This document shows positions 57,070 to 64,000 of a stretch of DNA of 64,000 nucleotides, one piece after another. How positions within the stretch are numbered: position 1 is the stretch's first letter; each line of letters starts with the position of its first letter. A program made the translations under genes and the position numbers. Below the pieces are notes generated by a model. That model made no database searches. It had not been told where the DNA came from and saw nothing but the letters and a program-made list of their open reading frames with translations. Where the stretch lies: assembly GCF_026626635.1 (NCBI RefSeq), contig NZ_JAPNKA010000001.1:4402001-4466000 (forward strand), read 5' to 3'. Source of the stretch: Archangium lansingense. GTDB lineage: Bacteria; Myxococcota; Myxococcia; Myxococcales; Myxococcaceae.

Positions 57070-57978
57070 ATGGACCTGGATCCACGCTACCTAGAGGTCT
57101 TCTTCACCGTCTGCCGGGAGGGCGGCTTCGGCCGTGCCGCGGCGGCGATGCACCGGACGCAGCCTGCCATCAGCTACCAGATTCGGATGCTGGAGCAGCA
57201 ATTGGGGACGCAGCTCGTCGAGCGCGGTCGGCGCGAGCTCCTGCTGACGCCCGATGGGAAGAGGCTGCGCGAGTTCTGCGAGCGCTTCTTCGGGGAGTTC
57301 GGCCGGCTGGCCGCGTCATTCTCGGAGGGCATCCCCACATACGAGGAGCCCCTGCAGATCGCGGCCGTGAGTGGTTTCGGCCGCTATGTCCTGTTCCCGC
57401 TCCTGAGCGAGCCGCGGTTCTCGGAGTTGCGCTACTCCCTGCGTTTCCCGACGGCCGAGGAGGTATTCGAGGCCCTGGAGGAGGGCACGTGCGACCTGGG
57501 CGTGGTCTACGTTCCCCGCGTCTCGCGGCTGCTGCGCGTGGAGCCCCTGCGGCGGGAGGAACTGGTGCTCATTGCTCCACCTGGGTTTGACGTCTCGGCG
57601 CGCGCGCTGCAGTCGGTGAAGGCCTACGAGTCCTTGCCCTTCATTACCTATGACGAGTGCGAGTACGTCTTCGGGCAGTGGTTCGACGTGCTGTTCGGGA
57701 AGCAACCCGCCACGATGCGCAGCGTGTTCCACTTCGAGGAGTTGGAGGAGGTGCTGGGTACCGTCGCGCTCGGTCGTGGTGTGTCCGTGGTACCGGACCA
57801 CGTGGCGGCACACGCGGTGCAGCAGGGCCGCGTGAAGGTGCTGAGACCCACGTCACGCCGGGTGACCAATGCCATCTACGGGATGTTGCGGGCGGGCGCT
57901 GCTCCCCACCCCGGCGTGGAGCGGCTCATCGAGGCGCTTCGAGAGCGCCAGGCCCCCACGCGTGCTTCGAGGCGATGA
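57070..57978 (+). CDS. LysR family transcriptional regulator
   Basis: This 302-residue protein has an N-terminal winged helix-turn-helix (VFFTVCREGGFGRAAAAMHRTQPAISYQIRMLEQQLGTQLVERGRRELLLTPDGKRL) and a substrate-binding domain. The ATG at 57070 is preceded by TTG, an alternative start. The 72-base region shared with the alkaline phosphatase gene is AT-rich (runs of A and T), likely containing both promoters, so the phosphatase is a plausible target. Confidence 0.93.
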   Translation: MDLDPRYLEVFFTVCREGGFGRAAAAMHRTQPAISYQIRMLEQQLGTQLVERGRRELLLTPDGKRLREFCERFFGEFGRLAASFSEGIPTYEEPLQIAAVSGFGRYVLFPLLSEPRFSELRYSLRFPTAEEVFEALEEGTCDLGVVYVPRVSRLLRVEPLRREELVLIAPPGFDVSARALQSVKAYESLPFITYDECEYVFGQWFDVLFGKQPATMRSVFHFEELEEVLGTVALGRGVSVVPDHVAAHAVQQGRVKVLRPTSRRVTNAIYGMLRAGAAPHPGVERLIEALRERQAPTRASRR

Positions 57979-57981
57979 ACG

Positions 57982-59985
57982 TCAGCAGTCCTGGTTCGCG
58001 ATGCCGGCCAGGGCTTCGATGAGCGTCTCCATCTCCCAATCGACGGATAACATGACCGCCTGCACACGCGCGTGGGCCTGCTTGTCGCTGGCGAGCAATC
58101 CTTTCGCGCGGCGTAGGGCTGCCGCGAGCGCCTCGGCGTCGAGCAGTCGGATCGTCCCCGCGAGTTCCTGGCAGAGGTGTTCGAACTTGCCGGGAGCGCC
58201 CGCCTTGAGCGCGGACCGCAGCGCTGGTCTGGCCTGCTCGAGCTCATGGAGCGTGAGTCGGGCCAGCGCCGCGCGTGCGTGCGGGTCGCCAGCCGCTCGT
58301 TGCTCCATCCTGGCGAGGCTGAAGTCGGGCGTCGGGGCGGTGGAGCTCCTGAGCGGCTCAGGGGGCTGGCGGGCTGGCTCCTGCTCCGGGGGCGCTGGCG
58401 GATTCGGCAGCTCGCGCGACGTCAGCCGCGCCATCATGCGAAACAGGACGTCCGGGTCGAAGGGTTTGCCGATGAAGTCGGTGAAGCCGGAGGCCTTGAC
58501 TCTGCTCTGCTGCCAGAGCCGGGTGGATGCCGAGACGGCGATGATCGGGATCTGCCGGAGCCGCTCGTCTGGCAGTTGCCGGATGGTCCGTACCGCATCG
58601 TATCCGTCGAGCTCCGGCATATGCACATCCATGAGCACGAGGTCGTAGCCGCCCTCGAGAACCTGCTCGACGGCCAGCCGCCCGTTCTGGACCGCTTCGA
58701 ACGCAATACCCCAACGCTCGAGCCATCGGGTGAGGACATAGGTGTTGACCTCTCTATCCTCGGCGATGAGCACACGCAGCCCTTGCAGCGCCTGCTCGGG
58801 GGGGGCGCTCCAGGGCGCCTGGGTGGGGACGTCCTCGCCAACCTTCAAGCTCAGGTCGAAAGAGAAGCTGGAGCCCTTTCCCACCACGCTCTCGACGGAC
58901 ATCCTGCTGCCATGCAGCTCGAGCAGCGTGCGGCTGATGGAGAGGCCAAGGCCTGTCCCTCCGTACTTCATCCCAACGTCGTAGTTTGCCTGGGTGTACT
59001 CCTCGAAGATGGCGGCCATCCGATCCGGAGAGATTCCGATCCCGGTGTCGGTCACCCGGAAGCCCACGCCGCACTCGTCACCGTCCAGTGAGCGGACGGT
59101 CACGGTGAGGGTGACCGAGCCCTTCTCCGTGAATTTGATCGCGTTGCTCGTGAGGTTCGTGAGGATCTGACCGAGCTTGACCGGGTCGCCCAGAAGACGG
59201 GCCGGCAGCCGTTCATCGACATCCGCGTGGAGCAGGAGCTTCTTCTCCTCGGCTCGGGCAGCCAGGCCGTTCACGGTGCCGCTGAGCAGCTCGCGCAGAT
59301 CGAACGGCCGCTGCTCCAGCGAGAGCTTGCCTGCTTCGAGCTTGCTCCAATCGAGGATGTTGTTGACCAGCTCGAGCAGGTTGCCCGAGGACATCGCGAG
59401 GATTCGAAGGTACTCCTCCTGCTTCTCGGAGAGCCCTGTCATCCCCAGCAGCCGGGTGGCGGCGGTGATTGCGTTGAGTGGGTTGCGGATCTCATGGCTG
59501 AGCGTCGACAGGAGGGTGGCCTTGCTCTGGGCCAGCTGCTCGGCCTTCCGGCGCGCCATCAACAGCTCGCGTTCATAGAGCTTGCGCTCCGTTGCGTTGA
59601 AGAGGGTCGTCCGGTGATGGAGGGGCCTGCCCGCGGCATCCTTCTTCTGCACGGAATTGAGCAGGGTGGGGATCGTACGGCCGTTGGCACACACCAGGTC
59701 GAGCGCGATCTCCCGGACGAAGCCCTGCATCTGCAGGAGCGGCGCGTAGTGCGTCTCATGGAAGATGCGGCCGGCCATCGTGAGCAGCTCGTAGAACCGC
59801 TTGCGGCCGACCAGCTCCTCGCGCTGATAGCCGGTCCAGGAGAGGAAGGTCTGGTTGACCTTGACGATCAGCCCGTCGGGACGGGTCGAGATGTAGCCAC
59901 ACGGAGCATGCTCGTAGAGCTCCTCCGCTGACTCCTCGAGGTGTCCGTCATCGGGAGCGGTGTGCTCTTCGTCAACTCGCGACAC
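57982..59985 (-). CDS. PAS hybrid sensor histidine kinase with receiver and degenerate HPt domain
   Basis: This 667-residue protein has a PAS domain (about 22-135) of the type seen with RsbQ partners (GRIFHETHYAPLLQMQGFVREIALDLV), then HisKA (His164, SHEIRNPL), HATPase (NAIKF, DTGIGI, GGTGLGLSI), and a receiver at 403-520 (Asp453 in LMDVHMP, Lys in GKPFD). The C-terminal residues 580-660 resemble an HPt helix bundle, but the phospho-His position is Gln606 (CQELAGTIRLLDAEAL). GTG start; the first 14 bases overlap the upstream hydrolase gene. No separate HPt or output regulator is adjacent. Confidence 0.93.
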   Translation of the reverse strand: MSRVDEEHTAPDDGHLEESAEELYEHAPCGYISTRPDGLIVKVNQTFLSWTGYQREELVGRKRFYELLTMAGRIFHETHYAPLLQMQGFVREIALDLVCANGRTIPTLLNSVQKKDAAGRPLHHRTTLFNATERKLYERELLMARRKAEQLAQSKATLLSTLSHEIRNPLNAITAATRLLGMTGLSEKQEEYLRILAMSSGNLLELVNNILDWSKLEAGKLSLEQRPFDLRELLSGTVNGLAARAEEKKLLLHADVDERLPARLLGDPVKLGQILTNLTSNAIKFTEKGSVTLTVTVRSLDGDECGVGFRVTDTGIGISPDRMAAIFEEYTQANYDVGMKYGGTGLGLSISRTLLELHGSRMSVESVVGKGSSFSFDLSLKVGEDVPTQAPWSAPPEQALQGLRVLIAEDREVNTYVLTRWLERWGIAFEAVQNGRLAVEQVLEGGYDLVLMDVHMPELDGYDAVRTIRQLPDERLRQIPIIAVSASTRLWQQSRVKASGFTDFIGKPFDPDVLFRMMARLTSRELPNPPAPPEQEPARQPPEPLRSSTAPTPDFSLARMEQRAAGDPHARAALARLTLHELEQARPALRSALKAGAPGKFEHLCQELAGTIRLLDAEALAAALRRAKGLLASDKQAHARVQAVMLSVDWEMETLIEALAGIANQDC

Positions 59986-60787
59986 GGTTCGCTCGGATGC
60001 CCAGGAATGTCTCCATTGCGGCGATGGTCTCCGCCGGAGCGCTGAGGTTCGGGCAGTGCCCGGTCGCCTTCATGAGCACCAGCTCGCTGCCCGCGAGGTG
60101 GCGGTGCACGTATTCTCCCACCACCTGCGCCGCGATGGGGTCGTTCGAACACTGGAGCACCAGGGAGCGTGTCCTGACCTTCGGCAGGTCGGCCCGGTTG
60201 TCGGAGAGGAAGGTGACGCGTGCGAAGTGCTTCGCGATCTCGGGGTGCGTGCGGCAGAAGCTGTTGGTGAGCTCTTCCCCGAGCTCGGGACGATCTGGAT
60301 TGCCCATGATCACGGGCGCCATCGTGCTGGACCAGCCAAGGTAGTTCTCGTCGAGCGACTCCAGCATCTGCTCGATGTCCGTGAGTGAGAAGCCACCCGC
60401 ATACTCACCCTCATTGAGGTAGCAGGGCGAGGGTCCGATGAGCACGAGCTTGTCGAAACGCTCCGGCTCCTTGAGCGCCGCCAGCACTCCGATCATCGCG
60501 CTCACGGAGTGACCGACGAAGACCACCTGCTCGAGGCGAAGCTCGTGGCAGATCTCCAGGACGTCATCGGCGTAACCCTGCAGCGTCCCATACCTGGTGC
60601 GGTCATACGCGGAAAGCTCCGAGCCGCCGGCCCCCACGTGATCGAACAGGACGGTGCGGTAGCCACCCTCGAAGGCGGGCGCGACGAAGCGCCACATGTT
60701 CTGATCACAGCCGAAGCCGTGCGAGAAGAGCATGGGCTGCCCGTCCGTGCCCCACACCTTGACGTTGTTCCTGGCGAGAGTACCCAT
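59972..60787 (-). CDS. RsbQ-like alpha/beta hydrolase (signalling hydrolase)
   Basis: This 271-residue protein matches RsbQ length. Motifs: SHGFGCDQNMWR (22-33, oxyanion region typical of the RsbQ/KAI2/D14 group), nucleophile Ser94 (GHSVSAM), Asp216 (CSNDPIA) and His244 (GHCPNLS). In Bacillus RsbQ acts with the PAS protein RsbP in energy-stress sensing. Start at 60787 is preferred because GGAG lies 6 nt upstream; an ATG four codons earlier lacks one. The downstream gene encodes a PAS kinase and overlaps it, so the two probably form a signalling pair. Confidence 0.9.
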   Translation of the reverse strand: MGTLARNNVKVWGTDGQPMLFSHGFGCDQNMWRFVAPAFEGGYRTVLFDHVGAGGSELSAYDRTRYGTLQGYADDVLEICHELRLEQVVFVGHSVSAMIGVLAALKEPERFDKLVLIGPSPCYLNEGEYAGGFSLTDIEQMLESLDENYLGWSSTMAPVIMGNPDRPELGEELTNSFCRTHPEIAKHFARVTFLSDNRADLPKVRTRSLVLQCSNDPIAAQVVGEYVHRHLAGSELVLMKATGHCPNLSAPAETIAAMETFLGIRANRVAS

Positions 60788-61141
60788 GAGTCGCTCCATC
60801 GATGAGGTGGGATGAAGAGCAACGCGCGAGGATGGCATGCTGCCAGAGCGGTTCACGAAGCAGAACCAGGGGGGAGGGGTAACTGCCCGGCAGGTCGGGG
60901 TCGTTCTCATGGGAAGTTTCCAGTGGCGGCGTCGATTCTCGCCGCATCCAGCGAGTGGAGTAGGCGCTGAGGCTGGCTTTCTCGACAGAGAGTGAACCCG
61001 CAGCGCGTGGATGCCCTGGAGGGCGGGCCCGGGTACTCAGTCCGAGCCCTTGACGCCTGGAGTTGGGGCGAGGTTGGAGCCGCCGGCACTGGCACCGAGA
61101 GATTTTCGAGGACCGCGCGAGCGAGGCGTTAAGGTCGGCGC
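60788..61141. other. Divergent intergenic region without a recognisable gene
   Basis: These 354 bases separate the divergent hydrolase and oxidoreductase genes. I see no supported ORF, RNA gene or strong palindrome. Promoters for both directions must lie here but could not be defined by eye. Confidence 0.5.
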
Positions 61142-62146
61142 ATGAGCATCCCCGACACGATGCGAGCGGTCGTCCTCTCGGCCTACGACGGGCGGCCGGA
61201 GTCCTTGAAGGTGGAGGAGCGCCCGGTGCCGAGGCCCGGGCCGGGCGAGGTGCTGGTGCGGCTGGCGGCGGCGCCCATCAACCCCTCGGACCTGATGTTC
61301 CTTCGAGGCACGTACGGCGTGAAGAAGCCACTGCCCGCGGTGCCGGGCTTCGAGGGAAGTGGCACGGTGGTGGCCGCGGGAGGCGTAGCCGGGAAGCTGC
61401 TGGTGGGCCGGCGGGTGGCGTGTGGCGCCTCGATGCAGGGGGATGGGACATGGGCCGAGTACATCCGGGTGCCATTGGGACAATGCCTGCCGTTGCGCGC
61501 ACACCTCAGTGACGAGCAGGGGGCCACGCTCTTCGTCAACCCGTTCACGGCGTGGGCGCTGATGGACCTGGCGCGGCAGGGGAAGCACCGGGCGGTGGCG
61601 CAGACGGCGGCAGCGAGCGCGCTAGGGCGGATGTTGCTCAAGCTGGCCGCGCGCGAGCGCATCCCCCTGGTGAACGTGGTGCGCCGCAAGGAGAACGCGG
61701 AGCTGCTGCGTGGGCTTGGGGCCGAGCACGTGGTGGACAGCAGCGAGCCCGGCTTCGAAGAGCGGCTGCGCGAGCTGTTCCACCGGCTCGGAGTGACGCT
61801 GGCGTTCGACGCGGTGGCGGGGCCGATGACGGGGCACTTGTTGGCGGCGATGCCGCCGGGCGGGTGCGTGACGGTGTACGGCGCGTTGTCGGAGGAGGAG
61901 AGCCGTATTCCCCCAGGGGCGTTCATCTTCGAGCGCAAGCGGGTGGAGGGCTTCTGGCTGTCGGACTTCTTCCTGAGCGGCTTTGGCCCCAAGCAACTTC
62001 GGGCGCTGATGAATGTGCCGGCGCTCGTCGGGCGAGAGATGGAGACGCCGGTGCGGGCGCGCCTGGAGCTGACGAAGGCGCGGGAGGCGGTGAAGCTGGC
62101 GGCGGAGGAGATGACGTCCGGGAAGGTGCTGCTCGTCCCAGGCTGA
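61142..62146 (+). CDS. Medium-chain dehydrogenase/reductase (quinone oxidoreductase-like)
   Basis: This 334-residue MDR protein has the N-terminal catalytic domain (EVLVRLAAAPINPSDLMFLRGTYGVKKPLPAVPGFEGSGTVVAAG) and a Rossmann domain. There is no Cys/His/Glu zinc site, as in zeta-crystallin-type quinone reductases. The usual glycine-rich AxxGxxG is altered to AAASALGRM, so NADPH binding mode may differ. The ribosome site is weak. A hairpin repeat follows the stop. Confidence 0.88.
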   Translation: MSIPDTMRAVVLSAYDGRPESLKVEERPVPRPGPGEVLVRLAAAPINPSDLMFLRGTYGVKKPLPAVPGFEGSGTVVAAGGVAGKLLVGRRVACGASMQGDGTWAEYIRVPLGQCLPLRAHLSDEQGATLFVNPFTAWALMDLARQGKHRAVAQTAAASALGRMLLKLAARERIPLVNVVRRKENAELLRGLGAEHVVDSSEPGFEERLRELFHRLGVTLAFDAVAGPMTGHLLAAMPPGGCVTVYGALSEEESRIPPGAFIFERKRVEGFWLSDFFLSGFGPKQLRALMNVPALVGREMETPVRARLELTKAREAVKLAAEEMTSGKVLLVPG

Positions 62147-62153
62147 GACAGCT

Positions 62154-62187
62154 CCCTCTCCCATTGGGAGAGGGAAGGGGTGAGGGT
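62154..62187 (+). repeat. Palindromic intergenic repeat, copy 4
   Basis: CCCTCTCCC (62154-62162) and GGGAGAGGG (62166-62174) with an ATT loop and a GGGGTGAGGG tail, 8 bases after the oxidoreductase stop, in the same orientation as the other copies. Confidence 0.8.
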
Positions 62188-62201
62188 CTACCCTTGAGAT
62201 G

Positions 62202-63545
62202 CTACTGCGACCGGATCTCCAGATCGTGGACGATCAACGACGTCCAGATGGGCGTGAAGACGACCTCCCAGGAGCACAGCCGATTCTGGCCGTTGGTCGA
62301 GATGATTCCAGTGCACGAAGCTAGCTTGTTGGCGGTGTCACCCGCGGAGATGGTTCCCTTGGCAATCACTCCCTCGTTGGGGCTCAGGGAGAACACGGGG
62401 CCGCCACTGTCCCCTTCTCCGGCCGCAGCCAGGTAATCCACCTGCTCCGCCATGACAAGCGGCCCATGCAGGCGCGTGTCATACGAGTAATAGAAGAAGT
62501 CCTTCGTCCTCGTGACGATTCCGCACGACACACCACTGTAAGCGCCGGAGGTGCACAGATACTCTCCGACCCAGGGATCGGTGGCGCCGTGAACGGGCTT
62601 GGTGAACTCGCCAACGTACACTCCACCATCAAAGATACGCGACCCTGCGTTCGTCACCTTGATGGCAATCGTGTCGTATTCGCTGATCCGCGTCTCGGGG
62701 CCGTTGGTGCCGCTGCCTGGAATTGTACCCATGGCATCGTTATTGCCATCCGTGAAGGAGATCCCATTCTGGTAGTAGGAGCAGTGCGCGGCCGTCAGCA
62801 TGTAGTAGTCATCCGAGAACCAGCCGTCGTACCAGACCCCAAAGCCTGTAGAGCAGCCATTGCCGAACGCACTCCTGGCGGCGGCGCCGCCATACCACGG
62901 GGAGCTATCGTCCCAGCGGGACAGTTGCGCGGGTCGCTTGCCTGAGTTCACCTTGATGTGGACCGGTGCGCTCTTGAAAAGCGACATCTGCGCGACTTCT
63001 TCAGCCGAGTTTTCTACTTCGACCTTCAGCCCTTGATAGTCCGCCAGCGGCTCGATCCGTGCAATGGTGAGCCCAGGAGTCTCAGAGGCCTGGAGGAAGA
63101 GGCGCTTGGCCTCCGCTCGTAGCTCATCCTTCGAATAGGGGACCGTCTCCACCACGACATCCACATCGTTTTGGGCGCTGAGCCTGTCGACGAGCGCCAC
63201 CACCCCGGCGGGAATCTCCTGTCCTTCCTTCCACCAGAGCTTGACCAGGCCCTTGGGGACGTCCAGGACGATTTCGCCAAAGCCAGTGTCGGGGGTCTGC
63301 CTGATGACCGCATCCAACTGCTTGGCGGCATCCGTCAGGGGCAGCTGGGCCTTCATGAGCTGCTCCGCGGATGCATACCCAGAAGGCATGCCCTGGCCTG
63401 TGGGGCTGGGCTCGTGCGGGACCACGACGACGTTGCTCGGCGGCGTGGTTTGAGCCGTGGGCTTGTCATCCTGCGCGACTGCGGCTGATCCCACCAGCAT
63501 GGCAGCCAAGAACATGGGCGTTCGTGCGGCAATCGATGCTTTCAC
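62202..63545 (-). CDS. Trypsin-like serine protease (S1) with long pro-region
   Basis: This 447-residue protein has a signal peptide (1-24, cut after AVA), a pro-region of about 180 residues and a trypsin-like domain from about 213. The triad is His254 (TAAHC), Asp291 (YDTIAIK) and Ser380 (GDSGGP). Cys pairs resemble streptogrisin/alpha-lytic-type (S1E) enzymes, which need the pro-region for folding. GTG start with AAGGAG 5-6 nt upstream. It is a plausible substrate of the type II secretion system encoded in this window. Confidence 0.92.
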   Translation of the reverse strand: MKASIAARTPMFLAAMLVGSAAVAQDDKPTAQTTPPSNVVVVPHEPSPTGQGMPSGYASAEQLMKAQLPLTDAAKQLDAVIRQTPDTGFGEIVLDVPKGLVKLWWKEGQEIPAGVVALVDRLSAQNDVDVVVETVPYSKDELRAEAKRLFLQASETPGLTIARIEPLADYQGLKVEVENSAEEVAQMSLFKSAPVHIKVNSGKRPAQLSRWDDSSPWYGGAAARSAFGNGCSTGFGVWYDGWFSDDYYMLTAAHCSYYQNGISFTDGNNDAMGTIPGSGTNGPETRISEYDTIAIKVTNAGSRIFDGGVYVGEFTKPVHGATDPWVGEYLCTSGAYSGVSCGIVTRTKDFFYYSYDTRLHGPLVMAEQVDYLAAAGEGDSGGPVFSLSPNEGVIAKGTISAGDTANKLASCTGIISTNGQNRLCSWEVVFTPIWTSLIVHDLEIRSQ

Positions 63546-63588
63546 TGCTTCTCCTTGGTTGAGGCTTGATGACAGCCGGTGCTTTTAC

Positions 63589-63605
63589 ATTGCGCGTTTC
63601 GCAAT
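63589..63605. promoter_or_regulatory. Inverted repeat ATTGCG-N5-CGCAAT upstream of the protease
   Basis: Perfect 6-bp arms (63589-63594 and 63600-63605), about 45 bases upstream of the protease start, in an AT-rich stretch. A candidate operator; the regulator is unknown. Confidence 0.4.
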
Positions 63606-63670
63606 CACAATATCAATGACATACGAAACATGTGTTGCCATTCATCAGGCGTCCTACTGCTGCTGACTGC

Positions 63671-63750
63671 TGATACGAGGTGTCCCTGATACGAGGTGTC
63701 CCTGATACGAGGTGTCCCTGATACGAGGTGTCCCTGATACGAGGTGTCCG
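63671..63750 (+). repeat. Five tandem copies of a 16-bp unit
   Basis: The unit TGATACGAGGTGTCCC is repeated five times head to tail without gaps, with only the last base of the last copy changed. It lies about 125-205 bases upstream of the protease start. 16 bp is about 1.5 helical turns, so alternate copies face the same side. It may be a slippage-prone tract or a binding array. Confidence 0.9.
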
Positions 63751-64000
63751 ACGTCCTGCCTGGATGTGATTCGGAGACAGCAATGGTTTCAAGGTGGCCA
63801 CGGAGGACCGCCTCGTCCATTTGGCTACCTCAAGAACATTCCCATGTGCATGCTCGCGAGCGAGAGCATCTCAAGAATTGAGAGAATGAGCTGGGCAGAC
63901 GTGTGCCGTCAGAAGGCTCTTTCTTCACCAGCCTTCTGCCCTTAATCCAGAGCCCTCATCTCGTATATGTGTCAGGCATTGGTGATATATTCCGACGCGA
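63751..64000. other. AT-richer terminal stretch without a supported gene
   Basis: The base composition is clearly lower in GC than the rest of the window. A plus-strand frame to 63945 reads WFQGGHGGPPRPFGYLKN, but it lacks the codon bias of neighbouring genes and runs through the tandem repeat at its start, so it is probably a decayed fragment or non-coding. The window ends here. Confidence 0.4.

Noticed and set aside
63671..63750. CRISPR array
   Set aside because: Repeats are directly adjacent with no spacers and no cas genes are present.

Overview
The window is very GC-rich and densely coded, and its content points to a myxobacterium (Myxococcota, probably Cystobacterineae such as Archangium, Cystobacter or a relative). 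The evidence is the many FHA and sigma-54 activator proteins, many lipoproteins, a PilZ protein of the Myxococcus paralogous type, an S46 peptidase, a myxobacterial-style gsp operon and the strong GC bias at third codon positions. The taxon is an inference. No rRNA, tRNA, CRISPR array, prophage or intact insertion sequence was found.

Layout. 1-5.4 kb: the 3' part of an S46 dipeptidyl-peptidase, a Cys4 protein, an ECF sigma factor, a double-FHA sigma-54 activator and a helical unknown. 5.4-19.9 kb: a complete type II secretion operon on the minus strand (gspC-D-E-F-small membrane ORF-G-G-like-H-I-J-K-L-M-N). It is preceded by a near-consensus sigma-54 promoter, and the next genes upstream are an NtrC-family regulator and a ParB-like protein (20.1-22.5 kb). 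22.6-29.2 kb: a large lipoprotein, a myxobacterial unknown with a cysteine-peptidase-like N-terminus, and a 2OG-Fe(II) oxygenase coupled to a DUF885 metallopeptidase. 29.4-34.0 kb: a periplasmic redox and copper block (MbnP-like copper protein, di-haem lipoprotein, MbnH-like di-haem enzyme, and a separate CxxCH lipoprotein). 34.1-39.3 kb: a PhoX-like lipoprotein with a collagen-like stalk, pirin, LysR, YceI and OsmC.

39.4-50.2 kb: a pair of perfect palindromes, then an FHA/TM/TPR protein, a double cyclic-nucleotide-domain protein and an NTF2-like protein; a TPR protein, a homoserine kinase, a lipoprotein, a membrane gluzincin, PilZ and DUF192. 50.3-52.3 kb: an arsenic operon (arsR-acr3-arsC). 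52.4-56.0 kb: a TauD-like dioxygenase, an ArsR-type regulator, apparent gene remnants and a repeat-rich lipoprotein. 56-60.8 kb: alkaline phosphatase, LysR, and an RsbQ-like signalling hydrolase overlapping a PAS hybrid histidine kinase with a degenerate HPt domain. 61-64 kb: an MDR oxidoreductase, a trypsin-like protease with a long pro-region, and a 16-bp tandem repeat in unusually AT-rich DNA.

Recurring theme: a family of palindromic repeats (CCCTCTCCC / GGGAGAGGG with a GGGGTGAGGG tail) lies at the 3' ends of several plus-strand genes. The strongest candidates for new biology are the sigma-54 control of the T2SS with its extra components, the MbnP/MbnH locus with an intervening cytochrome, the RsbQ-PAS hybrid kinase pair, the Cys/His/Asp protein at 24.6 kb, and the twin palindromes at 39.4 kb.
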